Assembly: GCA_019459145.1 (NCBI GenBank)
Contig: JAIBEK010000028.1
Coordinates: 232,793 to 296,792 of the forward strand
DNA length: 64,000 bases
DNA from: Arenimonas sp.
GTDB taxonomy: Bacteria > Pseudomonadota > Alphaproteobacteria > Rhizobiales > Rhizobiaceae
Direction of reading: 5' to 3'
Part shown: piece after piece, positions 53,158 to 62,527 of the stretch
How the letters are laid out: the number at the start of each line of letters is the position of its first letter
Position numbering within the stretch: the first letter of the stretch is position 1
Notes under the pieces: model-generated
Told to the model about the DNA's origin: nothing
What the model saw: only the letters and a program-made list of their open reading frames with translations
The model's database searches: none
Position numbers and translations under genes: made by a program

Positions 53158-55776
53158 TTATCCGGCGCGCAACTGGGAAATCGACATCAGCAGATCGGCA
53201 CTGATTCCGATATTGCCGCCGCCCATCAGGATGGACAGGGAGGGTGACGAGCCGCCGCCGTTTTCTAGGTCGTACATGATGGTGAAGCGGCGCACCAGCT
53301 TCGACAGCTTGTCCGGATCGGCGAGTTCGGCGAGTTCCATGTTTTTCTCGACGATCCGCGCCTGCTGGTCGATGTCCATGCTGGAGAGTTCCGCCGGCAG
53401 GCTGTAGGTGGTGCGGAAGAATTCAAGCAGGGCCGTGTCGCCGAGAATGTCGTAGGCCGAGGTGATCGTGCCGGCCATGCGCTCGAAATAAAGCGCGAGA
53501 CGGACGCCCGGATTGCTGTTGCCTTCCTCCGTCTCGAGCGTCTGGCGCAGGAACAGATTGAGCTCCTCGCGCACTTCGCCCGGCGTCTGGATGCCGCCAC
53601 TCGCAGTGCTCGCGACCTTGCCATGCTCGTTGAAATTGAAGGATGCCAAGAGCTCGGCGAAGCGGCTGTCCTTCTGTTCGTGGACGAAGCTCTTCGGATC
53701 GCCGAGGTCGGAAGCGAAGACCTCCTTCATGAAATCGTCGGTCACCTGCGAGGGATCGATCCTCTTGGCGACCAGAGCGACGTCGACGAGCCGGCGGTCC
53801 CCGAGAAACTCGTCGAGTGTCTTCAGGCTGGCGATCTTGTCCTGATAATACTCGGCCTCGGTTTCGGCTTCCTTCTTCAGCCTCTCCTTCTGATCCTCTT
53901 CGGCGAAACGGGTCTTCTGGACGATATAATTCTTGGCGTATTTCTTGATCGTGCCCTCGTCCTGGGCCATGGCTGGCCAGCTGAGATCGCCCTTTTCGTC
54001 GAAATTGAACAGCTGGGCGAACCGAACGTAGCGATCGTCCTTCAGCGAATTGGCAAAACTCCTCGGATCATCGAGATCGCTGGTCAGGACCTTCTTCATC
54101 GTCCGCTTGGAGATTTCGTCCGGGTCGAGGCCGACGGCCTGCATGGCGAATTCATAGACGGCCTTGGTGCCGACCAGTTCATCGACCGTGCGGATGCTGC
54201 CGCTGTCGGTGTTGAAGGCGGCGAGCGCGTTCTTATAGGCCTTGATCGCCCGTTCGTCGGCCGCTTCATGGGTGTCGTCATAGCCTGAAAAATAACGGCT
54301 GGAGGTCTGAGCCAGCTGCTGTGCGGTCTGGGCCGGATCGCCGGAGGCAAGCGTGCCGTCTTCCTGGAAGTTGAAGGCCCGCGTCAGTGCGACGAAGTTG
54401 TCGTAGTTCTTGTTCGTCTTGTACTGCTGATTGAGGTAGCTGGCCGGATCATCCGGATCGCTGGTGATGACGAATTCCAGCGTCGAGGAAACGACCGCGG
54501 CGCTGGTCAGCCCGAACGCCGTCTTGACGTAGGACACCAGGCGGCTGTCGGCCAGAAGCTCGCCAACCGTGGCAATGCTGGCGATCCTGGACTTGTAATA
54601 TTCGTCATTGAGGATGGCGCCGGTCCGGGTCAGCCGGTCCTGGCCGAAGATGTAGAGATTGGTCGTCGCCTGCTTGTTTGCGGCTGTCTGGGCGGAGCCC
54701 GCCGCAACCGTGCCGTCACTGGCGAAACTGAAGGCGTTGGCGAGCTGTTCATAGGCGGAGAAGCCTGCGACGATGTTCTGCAGCCGCTTATTGTCGTCCT
54801 TGAGCTTGTTGACCAGCGTCGTCGTCTCAGCCCCGACGGGCGGCAGGATGGCATTGTAGTCGTCGATGATCGTCTGCTGCGCCGAAAGCAGCGGCGGCAC
54901 TTCGCTGACGTCGGTCACGCCGACGGCGGTGTACATCGCCTGGAGCTGCGCCTGAAGCGTGGCGATCTGCGCATCGAGCGCAGGCACATCGGCGGCCGGC
55001 TCGAGCTTCTGCAGTTCCAGATCGTCGATCTGCCCCTGGATCACCGGCTGCTGGTCGATGACGCTCTGCATGGTCGCGGCCATGGTCATGGCGGAAGCGC
55101 GGCCATTGACGGCGGTCAGGATGGTATTGTTGTCGGCAATCTGGGTGGAGGCGGCGTTGGCCTGGGGAAGAATTACCGTATTGTAGTAGCTGGCCGGATC
55201 GCTGACGTCGCTGGAGAGCGCGCCACGGACCAGATCGTAGTTGTAGGTCTTCCGGTCGATGCCATAGGCCGTCAGCACATAATCGCGCAGCCGGTCGTCA
55301 TGCAGGAAGACATCCACATTGGTCGTGCGATCGACCATGATCTGATAGTATCGCGTGTCCTCGGCAAGTTGCTCGTCCCTGTTGATGATCGTGGCATTGT
55401 AGAGGCCGATCATCTCGTCCGTCTGCGTCTCGGTCTGCGGGATCTTCGTCGCCGAGGAGAAGGAGAAGGCGGCGGCGAAGTTGCGATAGCGGTCGTCCGA
55501 CAGCTTGTTGGCATAGCTATTGTCGTCCGTCAGGTCGCTTTCCAGAACCTTGCGCATGAAGGCCTTGGCATAGGTCATGTCTTCGAGACCGTGTGCCTTC
55601 ATCGCGAAGGAGTAGAGCCGGTAATCGTCGAGGAATTCGTCGACCGAGGTGACCTTGCCGATATTGGCTTCATAGTAGGCCGATTCGCGCGTGACCTGGC
55701 GGTCGGCAGCGGTCCGGTTGAGGCTGGACTTGATGTCGCGCACGACGAGATCATAGCTCAGATAGGTCGAAACCAT
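53158..55776 (-). CDS. Giant DUF1217 repeat protein B
   Basis: 872 residues, paralogous to the next gene on this strand. The first 110 residues are nearly identical in the two (MVSTYLSYDLVVRD, then GLEDMTYA and KVLESDLTD). It has about five DUF1217-like repeats ending in F-F---DG or FNFDEKGDL-type motifs. Repeat 2 carries an insert of about 130 residues containing a coiled coil (residues about 270-310: LDAQIATLQAQLQAMYTAVG). The C-terminal unit (GVRLALYFERMAGTITSAYD) matches protein A. No signal peptide is seen. The start is MVSTYLSYD, shared with protein A. Secretion through the flagellar export system is conceivable but unproven. Confidence 0.82.
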   Translation of the reverse strand: MVSTYLSYDLVVRDIKSSLNRTAADRQVTRESAYYEANIGKVTSVDEFLDDYRLYSFAMKAHGLEDMTYAKAFMRKVLESDLTDDNSYANKLSDDRYRNFAAAFSFSSATKIPQTETQTDEMIGLYNATIINRDEQLAEDTRYYQIMVDRTTNVDVFLHDDRLRDYVLTAYGIDRKTYNYDLVRGALSSDVSDPASYYNTVILPQANAASTQIADNNTILTAVNGRASAMTMAATMQSVIDQQPVIQGQIDDLELQKLEPAADVPALDAQIATLQAQLQAMYTAVGVTDVSEVPPLLSAQQTIIDDYNAILPPVGAETTTLVNKLKDDNKRLQNIVAGFSAYEQLANAFSFASDGTVAAGSAQTAANKQATTNLYIFGQDRLTRTGAILNDEYYKSRIASIATVGELLADSRLVSYVKTAFGLTSAAVVSSTLEFVITSDPDDPASYLNQQYKTNKNYDNFVALTRAFNFQEDGTLASGDPAQTAQQLAQTSSRYFSGYDDTHEAADERAIKAYKNALAAFNTDSGSIRTVDELVGTKAVYEFAMQAVGLDPDEISKRTMKKVLTSDLDDPRSFANSLKDDRYVRFAQLFNFDEKGDLSWPAMAQDEGTIKKYAKNYIVQKTRFAEEDQKERLKKEAETEAEYYQDKIASLKTLDEFLGDRRLVDVALVAKRIDPSQVTDDFMKEVFASDLGDPKSFVHEQKDSRFAELLASFNFNEHGKVASTASGGIQTPGEVREELNLFLRQTLETEEGNSNPGVRLALYFERMAGTITSAYDILGDTALLEFFRTTYSLPAELSSMDIDQQARIVEKNMELAELADPDKLSKLVRRFTIMYDLENGGGSSPSLSILMGGGNIGISADLLMSISQLRAG

Positions 55777-56042
55777 GGGGGCAACTCTCTTGAGGACGAA
55801 ATATCGCAATTTTCGCAGATACTGCCAGACGAGGCTTGTCCCGGCCTGTCATGCGGCGCCCCGCGTTCACGTTTTACAAACCGTGCCACATTCGAAAACG
55901 CTAACCATTTGAGCCGGCAAAGTTTTTTTAACCGCGATTTTTAAGCTGTCTCTCAGGGAGGCGCGCTACCTTCCGGCCATAGAGGACGAAAAGTCCCAAT
56001 CAGACGAACGCATGAAGCGCTCTCGGGTAAAACAAGGGTAGC

Positions 56043-56615
56043 ATGAAGATGACGAACACGGTTATGAAGCCCGCATGGGCAGGCGCGACGCTGCGACTGG
56101 ATCCGACCCGGTTTCCGCAACAGGTGACCTACGCAGCGCGGGGTGCTTCCGGCGATGTGACGATAACCATCGACGAACGTGGTGCCGTGCTGCGCAAGAT
56201 CCTGGCCTCGAGCGGCCTGCCCCTTTCATTCGCCTTGCCGGCGCGTGCCTTCAAGGGCGTGGCGGCCAGGGCGATCGACCATGGAGACGGGGAAGTGACC
56301 GTTACGCTGGAACTGCACCACGAGGATCCGGAGCTCTGCATTCCGCTTCTGGTCGCCCATGACCTGTGCGACATCGCCGCCGACTGGCGCGGCTGGTCGG
56401 ATGCCTTCCGCATTCCCATGCTGATGGTCGAGGCCGACGGCATCGCCCGCCCGCTGGAAGAGCATCTCGGCGAAGTCAGGGCCCGCGAGGCGCAGCCGCG
56501 CCGCCGCCATTCCTATTTTGCCGAGCGCCGTCCGCGTTTCCTGGTGCGTCGCACGACCGGCAAGCTCGGCGTGTCGATGAAGATCTCGGGCAAGGAAATC
56601 ATCGCCCGCAATTGA
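56043..56615 (+). CDS. DUF6101 protein
   Basis: 190 residues, soluble, no signal. It reads as a beta-rich N-terminal part (VTYAARGASGDVTITIDERG) and a basic C-terminus (RPRFLVRRTTGKLGVSMKIS). It resembles the DUF6101 family of rhizobia, as I recall it, usually found beside ubiA; the same neighbour lies here convergently. Function unknown. The start MKMTNTV could also begin one codon later. Confidence 0.75.
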   Translation: MKMTNTVMKPAWAGATLRLDPTRFPQQVTYAARGASGDVTITIDERGAVLRKILASSGLPLSFALPARAFKGVAARAIDHGDGEVTVTLELHHEDPELCIPLLVAHDLCDIAADWRGWSDAFRIPMLMVEADGIARPLEEHLGEVRAREAQPRRRHSYFAERRPRFLVRRTTGKLGVSMKISGKEIIARN

Positions 56616-56667
56616 GACAGTCCGGCGCCCTGGCCGGCCTCACCCGTTAATTTCAGCTGATCGATGA

Positions 56668-56696
56668 ACGGCCCGGATGCTCGTCCGGGCCGTTTG
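56668..56696 (+). terminator. Hairpin after the DUF6101 gene
   Basis: ACGGCCCGGA (56668-56677), loop TGCTCG, TCCGGGCCGT (56684-56693), then TTG. A perfect 10-base stem between convergent genes with a short T-run. Confidence 0.7.
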
Positions 56697-56723
56697 CATG
56701 TCCCACACCGGGACAGAAGTCGA

Positions 56724-57677
56724 TCAGGCGAAGGGTAGCGCCGCCAGAAGGCCGAGGAACAGGATCGCGCCGACCTTGTTGTTGAACTTGAACAGCGCCA
56801 GGCACTGGGCCGGATCGTCGATGTCGAGCACGCGGATCTGATAGGCGAACATCAAGGCAGCGACCGCCAAGCCGACATACGCAAGCAGGCCGACACCGGC
56901 GAGGGCAAAGGCGATGAACAACAACAGGAGCGTCAGGCCATAGAGGCCGATCAGCCAGCGGCGCGTGTTTTCGCCGAACAGGCGGGCGGTGGAGCGCACG
57001 CCGACCAGCGCGTCGTCCTCCTTGTCCTGATGGGCGTAGATCGTGTCATAGCCGATCGTCCAGGCGATCGCTGCTCCATAAAGGAACAGGCTAGCAAGCG
57101 ACAGCCAGCCGGCCAGCGCCGCCCAGCCCATCAACGCGCCCCAGGAGAAGGCGAGGCCTAGGAAGAACTGCGGCCAGTCGGTAAAGCGCTTGGCAAACGG
57201 GTAGATGGCGACGATCAGCAGCGAGGTGATGCCGAGCACGATGGCAAAGCGGTTGAAGCACAGCAGAACCAACAGCCCGACCAGCGCCTGGGCCACGAGG
57301 AAGATCTTGGCCTGGCGCCGCGTCACGCGGCCGGACGGCAGCGGCCGCGAGCGGGTGCGCGCCACCGCCATGTCGATCTCCTCGTCGACCAGATCATTAT
57401 AGGTGCAGCCGGCCCCGCGCATGGCAACGGAACCGGCGAAGAACAGGAAGAGGTGGAAGAGGAACAGCGCAACACTGAGCTGCCCGCGCTCCGCCAGCAC
57501 ATTGGCGGCCAGCGCCGACGACCAGAAGCACGGCCACATCAGCAATTGCCAGCCGATCGGCCGGTCCCAGCGGGCCAATTGCGCATAGGGCCAGGCGGCC
57601 GGCGGCAGGACCCGGTAGACCCAGTTGTCGGATGGCGCGTCGGCAACGCGCCCGTTCTGTTCGGCGGCGGTGTTCAT
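56724..57677 (-). CDS. ubiA: 4-hydroxybenzoate polyprenyltransferase UbiA
   Basis: 317 residues with about eight membrane helices and both prenyl-diphosphate-binding Asp motifs: CTYNDLVDEEIDMAVART (NDxxD) near 91 and GYDTIYAHQDKEDD near 206. It attaches the isoprenoid tail to 4-hydroxybenzoate in ubiquinone synthesis. The start is MNTAAEQNGR; the longer frame adds 20 residues without support. It converges on DUF6101 and runs in the same direction as tex. Confidence 0.95.
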   Translation of the reverse strand: MNTAAEQNGRVADAPSDNWVYRVLPPAAWPYAQLARWDRPIGWQLLMWPCFWSSALAANVLAERGQLSVALFLFHLFLFFAGSVAMRGAGCTYNDLVDEEIDMAVARTRSRPLPSGRVTRRQAKIFLVAQALVGLLVLLCFNRFAIVLGITSLLIVAIYPFAKRFTDWPQFFLGLAFSWGALMGWAALAGWLSLASLFLYGAAIAWTIGYDTIYAHQDKEDDALVGVRSTARLFGENTRRWLIGLYGLTLLLLFIAFALAGVGLLAYVGLAVAALMFAYQIRVLDIDDPAQCLALFKFNNKVGAILFLGLLAALPFA

Positions 57678-57746
57678 GGGCGAATTGATAGAGCAAAGAC
57701 GGCCCCAAGGGAACCGGCGGATTGGCTCTGCCGGCACCTCGAACCG

Positions 57747-60065
57747 CTACTTCTTGCGCATCGCCTCGGCGAGCGCCGCGCCCAGGCCACCGAGCGCCGG
57801 GGTCTCGGGTTTGGCGGACGGCTTGGCATTGGCGTGACGCATGGCATTGGCCGTGCCGCGTGCATCGCGCATCGAGGGCTGGGGTGCCTCGCCGCCGTCC
57901 TTGCGCATGGTGAGCGCGATGCGCTTGCGCTTGACGTCGACTTCGACCACGCGGACCTTCACCACATCGCCGGCCTTCACCACCTCATGCGGATCCTTGA
58001 CGAAACGGTCGGCAAGCTGGGAAACGTGCACGAGGCCGTCCTGATGCACGCCGATATCGACGAAGGCGCCGAAGGCGGCGACGTTGGTGACCGTGCCTTC
58101 GAGCGTCATGCCGGGTTTCAGGTCGGTGATCTCGTCCACCCCGTCGGCGAAGGTCGCCGTCTTGAAGCTCGGGCGGGGGTCGCGGCCGGGCTTTTCCAGC
58201 TCGGCGATGATGTCCCTGACGGTCGGCAGGCCGAACTGCTCGTCGATGAACTTCTTCGGATCGAGGCCCTTGAGCGTGGCGCTGTCACCCATCAGCGTAC
58301 GCAGGTCGCGACCGCAGGCTGCGACGATCTTCTTCGCCACGCCATAGGCTTCGGGGTGAACCGAAGAGGCGTCGAGCGGTTCCTTGCCGTTCGGGATGCG
58401 CAGGAAGCCGGCGCACTGTTCGAAGGTGCGGGCGCCAAGGCGCGGAACCTTCAGGAGATCCTTGCGGCTCTGGAACGGGCCGGTCTCGTCTCGGTGGGTG
58501 ACGATGGCTTCGGCGATGGAACTGCCAAGGCCGGAGACGCGGGCGAGAAGCGGCACCGAAGCCGTGTTGAGATCGACGCCGACCGCGTTCACCGCATCCT
58601 CGACCACGGCATCGAGCGAGCGGCCAAGCCGGCCCTGGTCGACATCGTGCTGGTACTGGCCGACGCCGATCGACTTCGGCTCGATCTTGACCAGTTCGGC
58701 CAGCGGATCCTGCAGGCGGCGGGCGATCGAGACGGCACCGCGCAGCGACACGTCGAGGCCGGGAAACTCCTTGGCCGCCGTCTCCGAGGCCGAATAGACC
58801 GAGGCGCCGGCCTCCGACACGATGACCTTGGTCGGCTTCGGCGCGGTGGCCGGGAACTGGGCCAGCATGTCGGCGACCAGCCGTTCGGTCTCGCGGCTGC
58901 CGGTGCCGTTGCCGATGGAGATCAGCTCGACATTGTGCTTGCGGATCAGCGAGGCAAGCGCGGCCTGCGTGCCGCGAATGTCGTTCTTCGGCGGGAAGGG
59001 ATAGACGGTCGTCGTCTCCAGCACCTTGCCGGTGCCGTCGACAACCGCGACCTTGACGCCGGTCCGGATGCCCGGATCGAGCCCCATGGTCGGGCGCGAG
59101 CCGGCGGGAGCTGCGAGCAGCAGGTCCTTGAGGTTGCGGGCGAAGACGTGGATCGCCTCTTCTTCGGCCCGTTCGCGTAGGTCACGCATCAGGTCGAGCG
59201 ACAGCGAGACGGAGAGTTTCACGCGCCAGGTCCAGCCGGCGACTTCCATCAGCCACTGGTCGGCCGGTCCCTTGCCGGAGACCTCGTAAGCCAGCGCGAT
59301 GGTGCGCTGGGCCGGCTTGACCGGCGACGGATCGTCCCTGTCGGCCTCGATCGACAGCGTCAGCATTTCCTCGTTCCAGCCGCGCAGCATGGCGAGCGCC
59401 CGGTGGCCGGGAACGGTCGCCCAGCGTTCGGAATGGGCAAAATAGTCGGCGAACTTTTCGCCGGCCTGCTCCTTGCCCTCGACCACCTTGGAATAGAGGA
59501 TGGCACGGTCCTTCATGTCGTTGCGCAGCCGGCCGATCAGGTCGGCGTTCTCCGAGATCGTTTCCGCCGCGATGTCGCGGGCGCCCTCGAGCGCCGCCTT
59601 CACGTCCGGCACGTCGGCGGTGATATAAGCCTCGGCCAGCTTCTGAGGATCGGCGGTGCGGTTGGCCCAGATGGCATCGGCGAGCGGCTGCAGCCCTTTT
59701 TCGCGGGCAATCTCGGCGCGCGTGCGGCGCTTCGGCTTGAAGGGCAGATAGATGTCTTCCAGCTCCGCCTTGGTGGCGACCTTGAAGATCTTGCCCATCA
59801 GCTCATCGGTCATCTTGCCCTGCGAAGTGATCGATTCGACGATCGCCTTGCGGCGGGCACCGAGTTCACGAAGATAGGTCAGCCGTTCGGCGAGGTTGCG
59901 CAGCTGCGTGTCGTCGAGGCCGCCGGTCACTTCCTTGCGGTAGCGGGCGATGAAGGGCACGGTCGCGCCGCCGTCGAGCAGTTCCACGGCAGCGATCACC
60001 TGCTCGGGGCGGGCATTGACCTCGGAGGCGATGATCGCGGCGATGGATTTGCTGTCGTCAGCCAT
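57747..60065 (-). CDS. tex: Tex, RNA-binding transcription accessory protein
   Basis: 772 residues. Order: Tex N-terminal helical domain ([40 protein letters not shown]), YqgF/RNase H-like domain ([18 protein letters not shown]), helix-hairpin-helix ([20 protein letters not shown]) and a C-terminal S1 domain ([20 protein letters not shown]). Tex binds nucleic acid and influences transcription. The start [14 protein letters not shown] is preferred to a longer frame reaching 60311, which would overlap the divergent purD. A low-complexity Ala/Lys tail follows S1. Confidence 0.95.
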   Translation of the reverse strand: MADDSKSIAAIIASEVNARPEQVIAAVELLDGGATVPFIARYRKEVTGGLDDTQLRNLAERLTYLRELGARRKAIVESITSQGKMTDELMGKIFKVATKAELEDIYLPFKPKRRTRAEIAREKGLQPLADAIWANRTADPQKLAEAYITADVPDVKAALEGARDIAAETISENADLIGRLRNDMKDRAILYSKVVEGKEQAGEKFADYFAHSERWATVPGHRALAMLRGWNEEMLTLSIEADRDDPSPVKPAQRTIALAYEVSGKGPADQWLMEVAGWTWRVKLSVSLSLDLMRDLRERAEEEAIHVFARNLKDLLLAAPAGSRPTMGLDPGIRTGVKVAVVDGTGKVLETTTVYPFPPKNDIRGTQAALASLIRKHNVELISIGNGTGSRETERLVADMLAQFPATAPKPTKVIVSEAGASVYSASETAAKEFPGLDVSLRGAVSIARRLQDPLAELVKIEPKSIGVGQYQHDVDQGRLGRSLDAVVEDAVNAVGVDLNTASVPLLARVSGLGSSIAEAIVTHRDETGPFQSRKDLLKVPRLGARTFEQCAGFLRIPNGKEPLDASSVHPEAYGVAKKIVAACGRDLRTLMGDSATLKGLDPKKFIDEQFGLPTVRDIIAELEKPGRDPRPSFKTATFADGVDEITDLKPGMTLEGTVTNVAAFGAFVDIGVHQDGLVHVSQLADRFVKDPHEVVKAGDVVKVRVVEVDVKRKRIALTMRKDGGEAPQPSMRDARGTANAMRHANAKPSAKPETPALGGLGAALAEAMRKK

Positions 60066-60231
60066 GGGTATTCTCCAGATTTGCGAGCGGCGACCATAGC
60101 CGCGACGGCGGCGAAGGCAAGGAATCGCGTCTGCGCTCCACAGGAATGCAGAGCTTCCGGGTTTTTTCTTGACCTTTGCCCCCCCTGCCCTTAACCGCGC
60201 AGCTATTCCCAAGGCAATCGGAGGGTGGGCG

Positions 60232-61497
60232 ATGAAGGTTCTGTTGATCGGGTCGGGCGGACGCGAGCATGCTTTGGCCTGGAAGATCGCCCAATCCCCG
60301 CTGTTGACCACACTTTACGCCATTCCCGGCAATCCCGGCATCGCCGAGCACGCGACGCTGGTTCCGATCAGCGCCGATGACCTGGACGAAATCCTCGCCT
60401 TCTGCCGCGGCCACGAGATCGACTTCGTCATCATCGGCCCGGAAGCGCCGCTCGTCGCCGGGCTTGCCGACCAGTTGCGGGCCGAGGGCTTTGCCGTGTT
60501 CGGCCCATCGGCGGCGGCCGCCCAGCTCGAGGGCTCGAAGGGCTTCACCAAGGATCTCTGCGCCCGCTACAACATTCCAACCGGCGCCTACCAGCGCTTC
60601 AACAATGCGCCGAAGGCGAAGGCCTATGTCCGCGCCCAGGGCGCGCCGATCGTCATCAAGGCCGACGGTCTTGCCGCCGGCAAGGGCGTGACGGTGGCGA
60701 TGACGGTGGACGAGGCTTTCGCCGCCATCGACGACTGCTTCGAGGGTGCCTTCGGCGAAGCCGGCGCCGAGGTCGTGGTCGAGGCCTTTCTCGACGGCGA
60801 GGAGGCGAGCTTCTTCTGCCTGTGCGACGGCAAGACGCTGCTGCCGCTGGCGACCGCCCAGGACCACAAGCGCGTCGGCGACGGCGACACCGGCCCGAAC
60901 ACCGGCGGCATGGGCGCCTATTCGCCAGCCCCTGTCATGACACCGGGCCTGGTCGAGCGCACGATGAAGGAGATTATCGAGCCGACCATGCGCGGCATGG
61001 CGGAGATGGGCATGCCCTTTTCCGGCGTGTTCTTCGCCGGACTGATGATCACCGACAAGGGTCCCGAACTGATCGAATACAATGTCCGCTTCGGCGATCC
61101 GGAATGCCAGGTGCTGATGATGCGACTGAAAAGCGACCTGCTCGCATTGCTGCATGCGACCGCCACTGGCCGTCTGCACGAAGTCTCAGCCGAATGGCGA
61201 GACGAAACGGCGCTGACCGTGGTCCTTGCCTCGAAGGGCTATCCCGGCTCGTACGAGAAGAACACGCCGATCCGTTCGCTTCCGGACGAAAGGGACGAGG
61301 CCAAGGTCTTTCATGCCGGAACGGCGCTGAAGGATCATCAACTGGTCGCAACCGGCGGGCGCGTGCTCAATGCCACCGCGCTCGGCGCAAGCGTCGCGGA
61401 CGCCCAGGCGGCCGCCTATCGGCTGGTCGATACGGTCGAATGGGACAACGGCTTTTGCCGCCGCGACATCGGCTGGCGGGCCATCGGCCGGGATTGA
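60232..61497 (+). CDS. purD: Phosphoribosylamine-glycine ligase PurD
   Basis: 421 residues, ATP-grasp fold. [18 protein letters not shown] at the start, [18 protein letters not shown] near 79, [17 protein letters not shown] near 139 and [20 protein letters not shown] near 213 are PurD signatures. It joins phosphoribosylamine and glycine in step two of purine synthesis. Divergent from tex, with 166 bases between. A GGAGG site precedes the ATG. Confidence 0.97.
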   Translation: MKVLLIGSGGREHALAWKIAQSPLLTTLYAIPGNPGIAEHATLVPISADDLDEILAFCRGHEIDFVIIGPEAPLVAGLADQLRAEGFAVFGPSAAAAQLEGSKGFTKDLCARYNIPTGAYQRFNNAPKAKAYVRAQGAPIVIKADGLAAGKGVTVAMTVDEAFAAIDDCFEGAFGEAGAEVVVEAFLDGEEASFFCLCDGKTLLPLATAQDHKRVGDGDTGPNTGGMGAYSPAPVMTPGLVERTMKEIIEPTMRGMAEMGMPFSGVFFAGLMITDKGPELIEYNVRFGDPECQVLMMRLKSDLLALLHATATGRLHEVSAEWRDETALTVVLASKGYPGSYEKNTPIRSLPDERDEAKVFHAGTALKDHQLVATGGRVLNATALGASVADAQAAAYRLVDTVEWDNGFCRRDIGWRAIGRD

Positions 61498-61621
61498 AGA
61501 CCGGAAACGTCCCGGAATCCGACAGAAAAGCCGAGATCGATAAAATTTGAGCGATCGGCCTGACCGGATGGCAATAATCGCCGCGTAGAACTGTCCTCGA
61601 AAGCAATTCGGGGATTTCGTC

Positions 61622-62083
61622 ATGCGCAACCTTATTCTGACCGCAGCGCTTCTGATCACCACGGGGCCGACACTGGCATCTTCGGTCGAGGTGGTCGGCA
61701 GCGCCAAGGCCAGGGGCTCCAGCATCGTCGTGATGAACTGCACGACCTGCCCCGCGCTGAAGGTCGAAAAGGACGAGAAGGCCTACCACGTGCCGCAGAT
61801 CGCTCCCGGCACCCAGGCGGCCGAAATCGTCGAGGTCGACGGAGAGCGCAAGCTGAAGCGCACCGAAGCATGGCTCGGCGGTTCGCCGGTCGTCTTCATC
61901 AACAAGGCCGAGGGCTGGACCACCAACGGCAGCGTCATTGCGGCCGCAAGCGTCGGTCCGGCCGACGGTATCGACGTCGAGGCCACCACCGCCGCCGTCA
62001 CCGGCGCCCCGGGTGCGGCATCGCCGGGCGACAGCACCGACAAGCCGCTCGACGTCACGACATTCGAGTTGCGCATCGACTGA
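61622..62083 (+). CDS. Exported HPE1-like protein
   Basis: 153 residues with a signal peptide (MRNLILTAALLITTGPTLA, cut before SSV). The mature part has a Cys pair (VVMNCTTCPALKV) and the conserved RTEAWLGGSPVVFINK segment, then a Thr/Ala-rich linker and the end TFELRID. This resembles rhizobial proteins annotated as HPE1-like (plant virulence effector domain, name taken from Liberibacter); the match is from memory. In free-living rhizobia it is likely a periplasmic protein of unknown role. A hairpin terminator follows. Confidence 0.7.
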   Translation: MRNLILTAALLITTGPTLASSVEVVGSAKARGSSIVVMNCTTCPALKVEKDEKAYHVPQIAPGTQAAEIVEVDGERKLKRTEAWLGGSPVVFINKAEGWTTNGSVIAAASVGPADGIDVEATTAAVTGAPGAASPGDSTDKPLDVTTFELRID

Positions 62084-62158
62084 GCGCCGCCGACTTCCCT
62101 GCCCCCACCCAGCCAAACGATCCGGGCTGCGCGGGACTGCCGCTGAAAAGCGGGACAG

Positions 62159-62186
62159 ACGCCTCGGCATCGCCGGGGCGTTTGAC
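62159..62186 (+). terminator. Hairpin after the HPE1-like gene
   Basis: ACGCCTCGGC (62159-62168), loop ATC, GCCGGGGCGT (62172-62181) with one wobble pair, then a short T-rich run. It lies 76 bases after the stop. Confidence 0.7.
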
Positions 62187-62527
62187 TTTACTAATACAGT
62201 CACGACTAAGAAAACCGGCAAAGACACCGGTCAGGCAACCTCCGGCCGCAGTATTGCGATTGTCTTTCTCCTGCTCTCGCAACCTTACGCTTCAAGCAGA
62301 TGTCATTCGTTTCTGTCCCCGGATCGGATTCGTCGCGCTTGCGACCATTTTTCTATAAATTCTTGGGGTTCATTTATGGTTGCCAGTCTATAAATCAAAT
62401 TTTATCGGTTTTATCGGAATGTGGCGATATAACCCGGTAGCAGCATGATGCATACGCTCGCGAGCGCAGACCAACCTCGCAGGATCGGTAGGACACCGAC
62501 CGGATCATTCGATTGAGCGAGGACTTA
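62187..62527 (+). other. AT-richer leader region before the third chemoreceptor
   Basis: About 340 bases without a gene I can support. The part 62340-62440 is markedly AT-rich for this genome (TTTCTATAAATTC, TCTATAAATC, TTTTATCGG) and probably contains the chemoreceptor promoter. No clear -35/-10 pair or operator was identified. Confidence 0.5.

Noticed and set aside
57453..59180. A 575-codon plus-strand frame opposite ubiA and tex
   Set aside because: It is a shadow of two well-conserved genes; its protein is rich in Arg, Gly and His without any recognisable motif.
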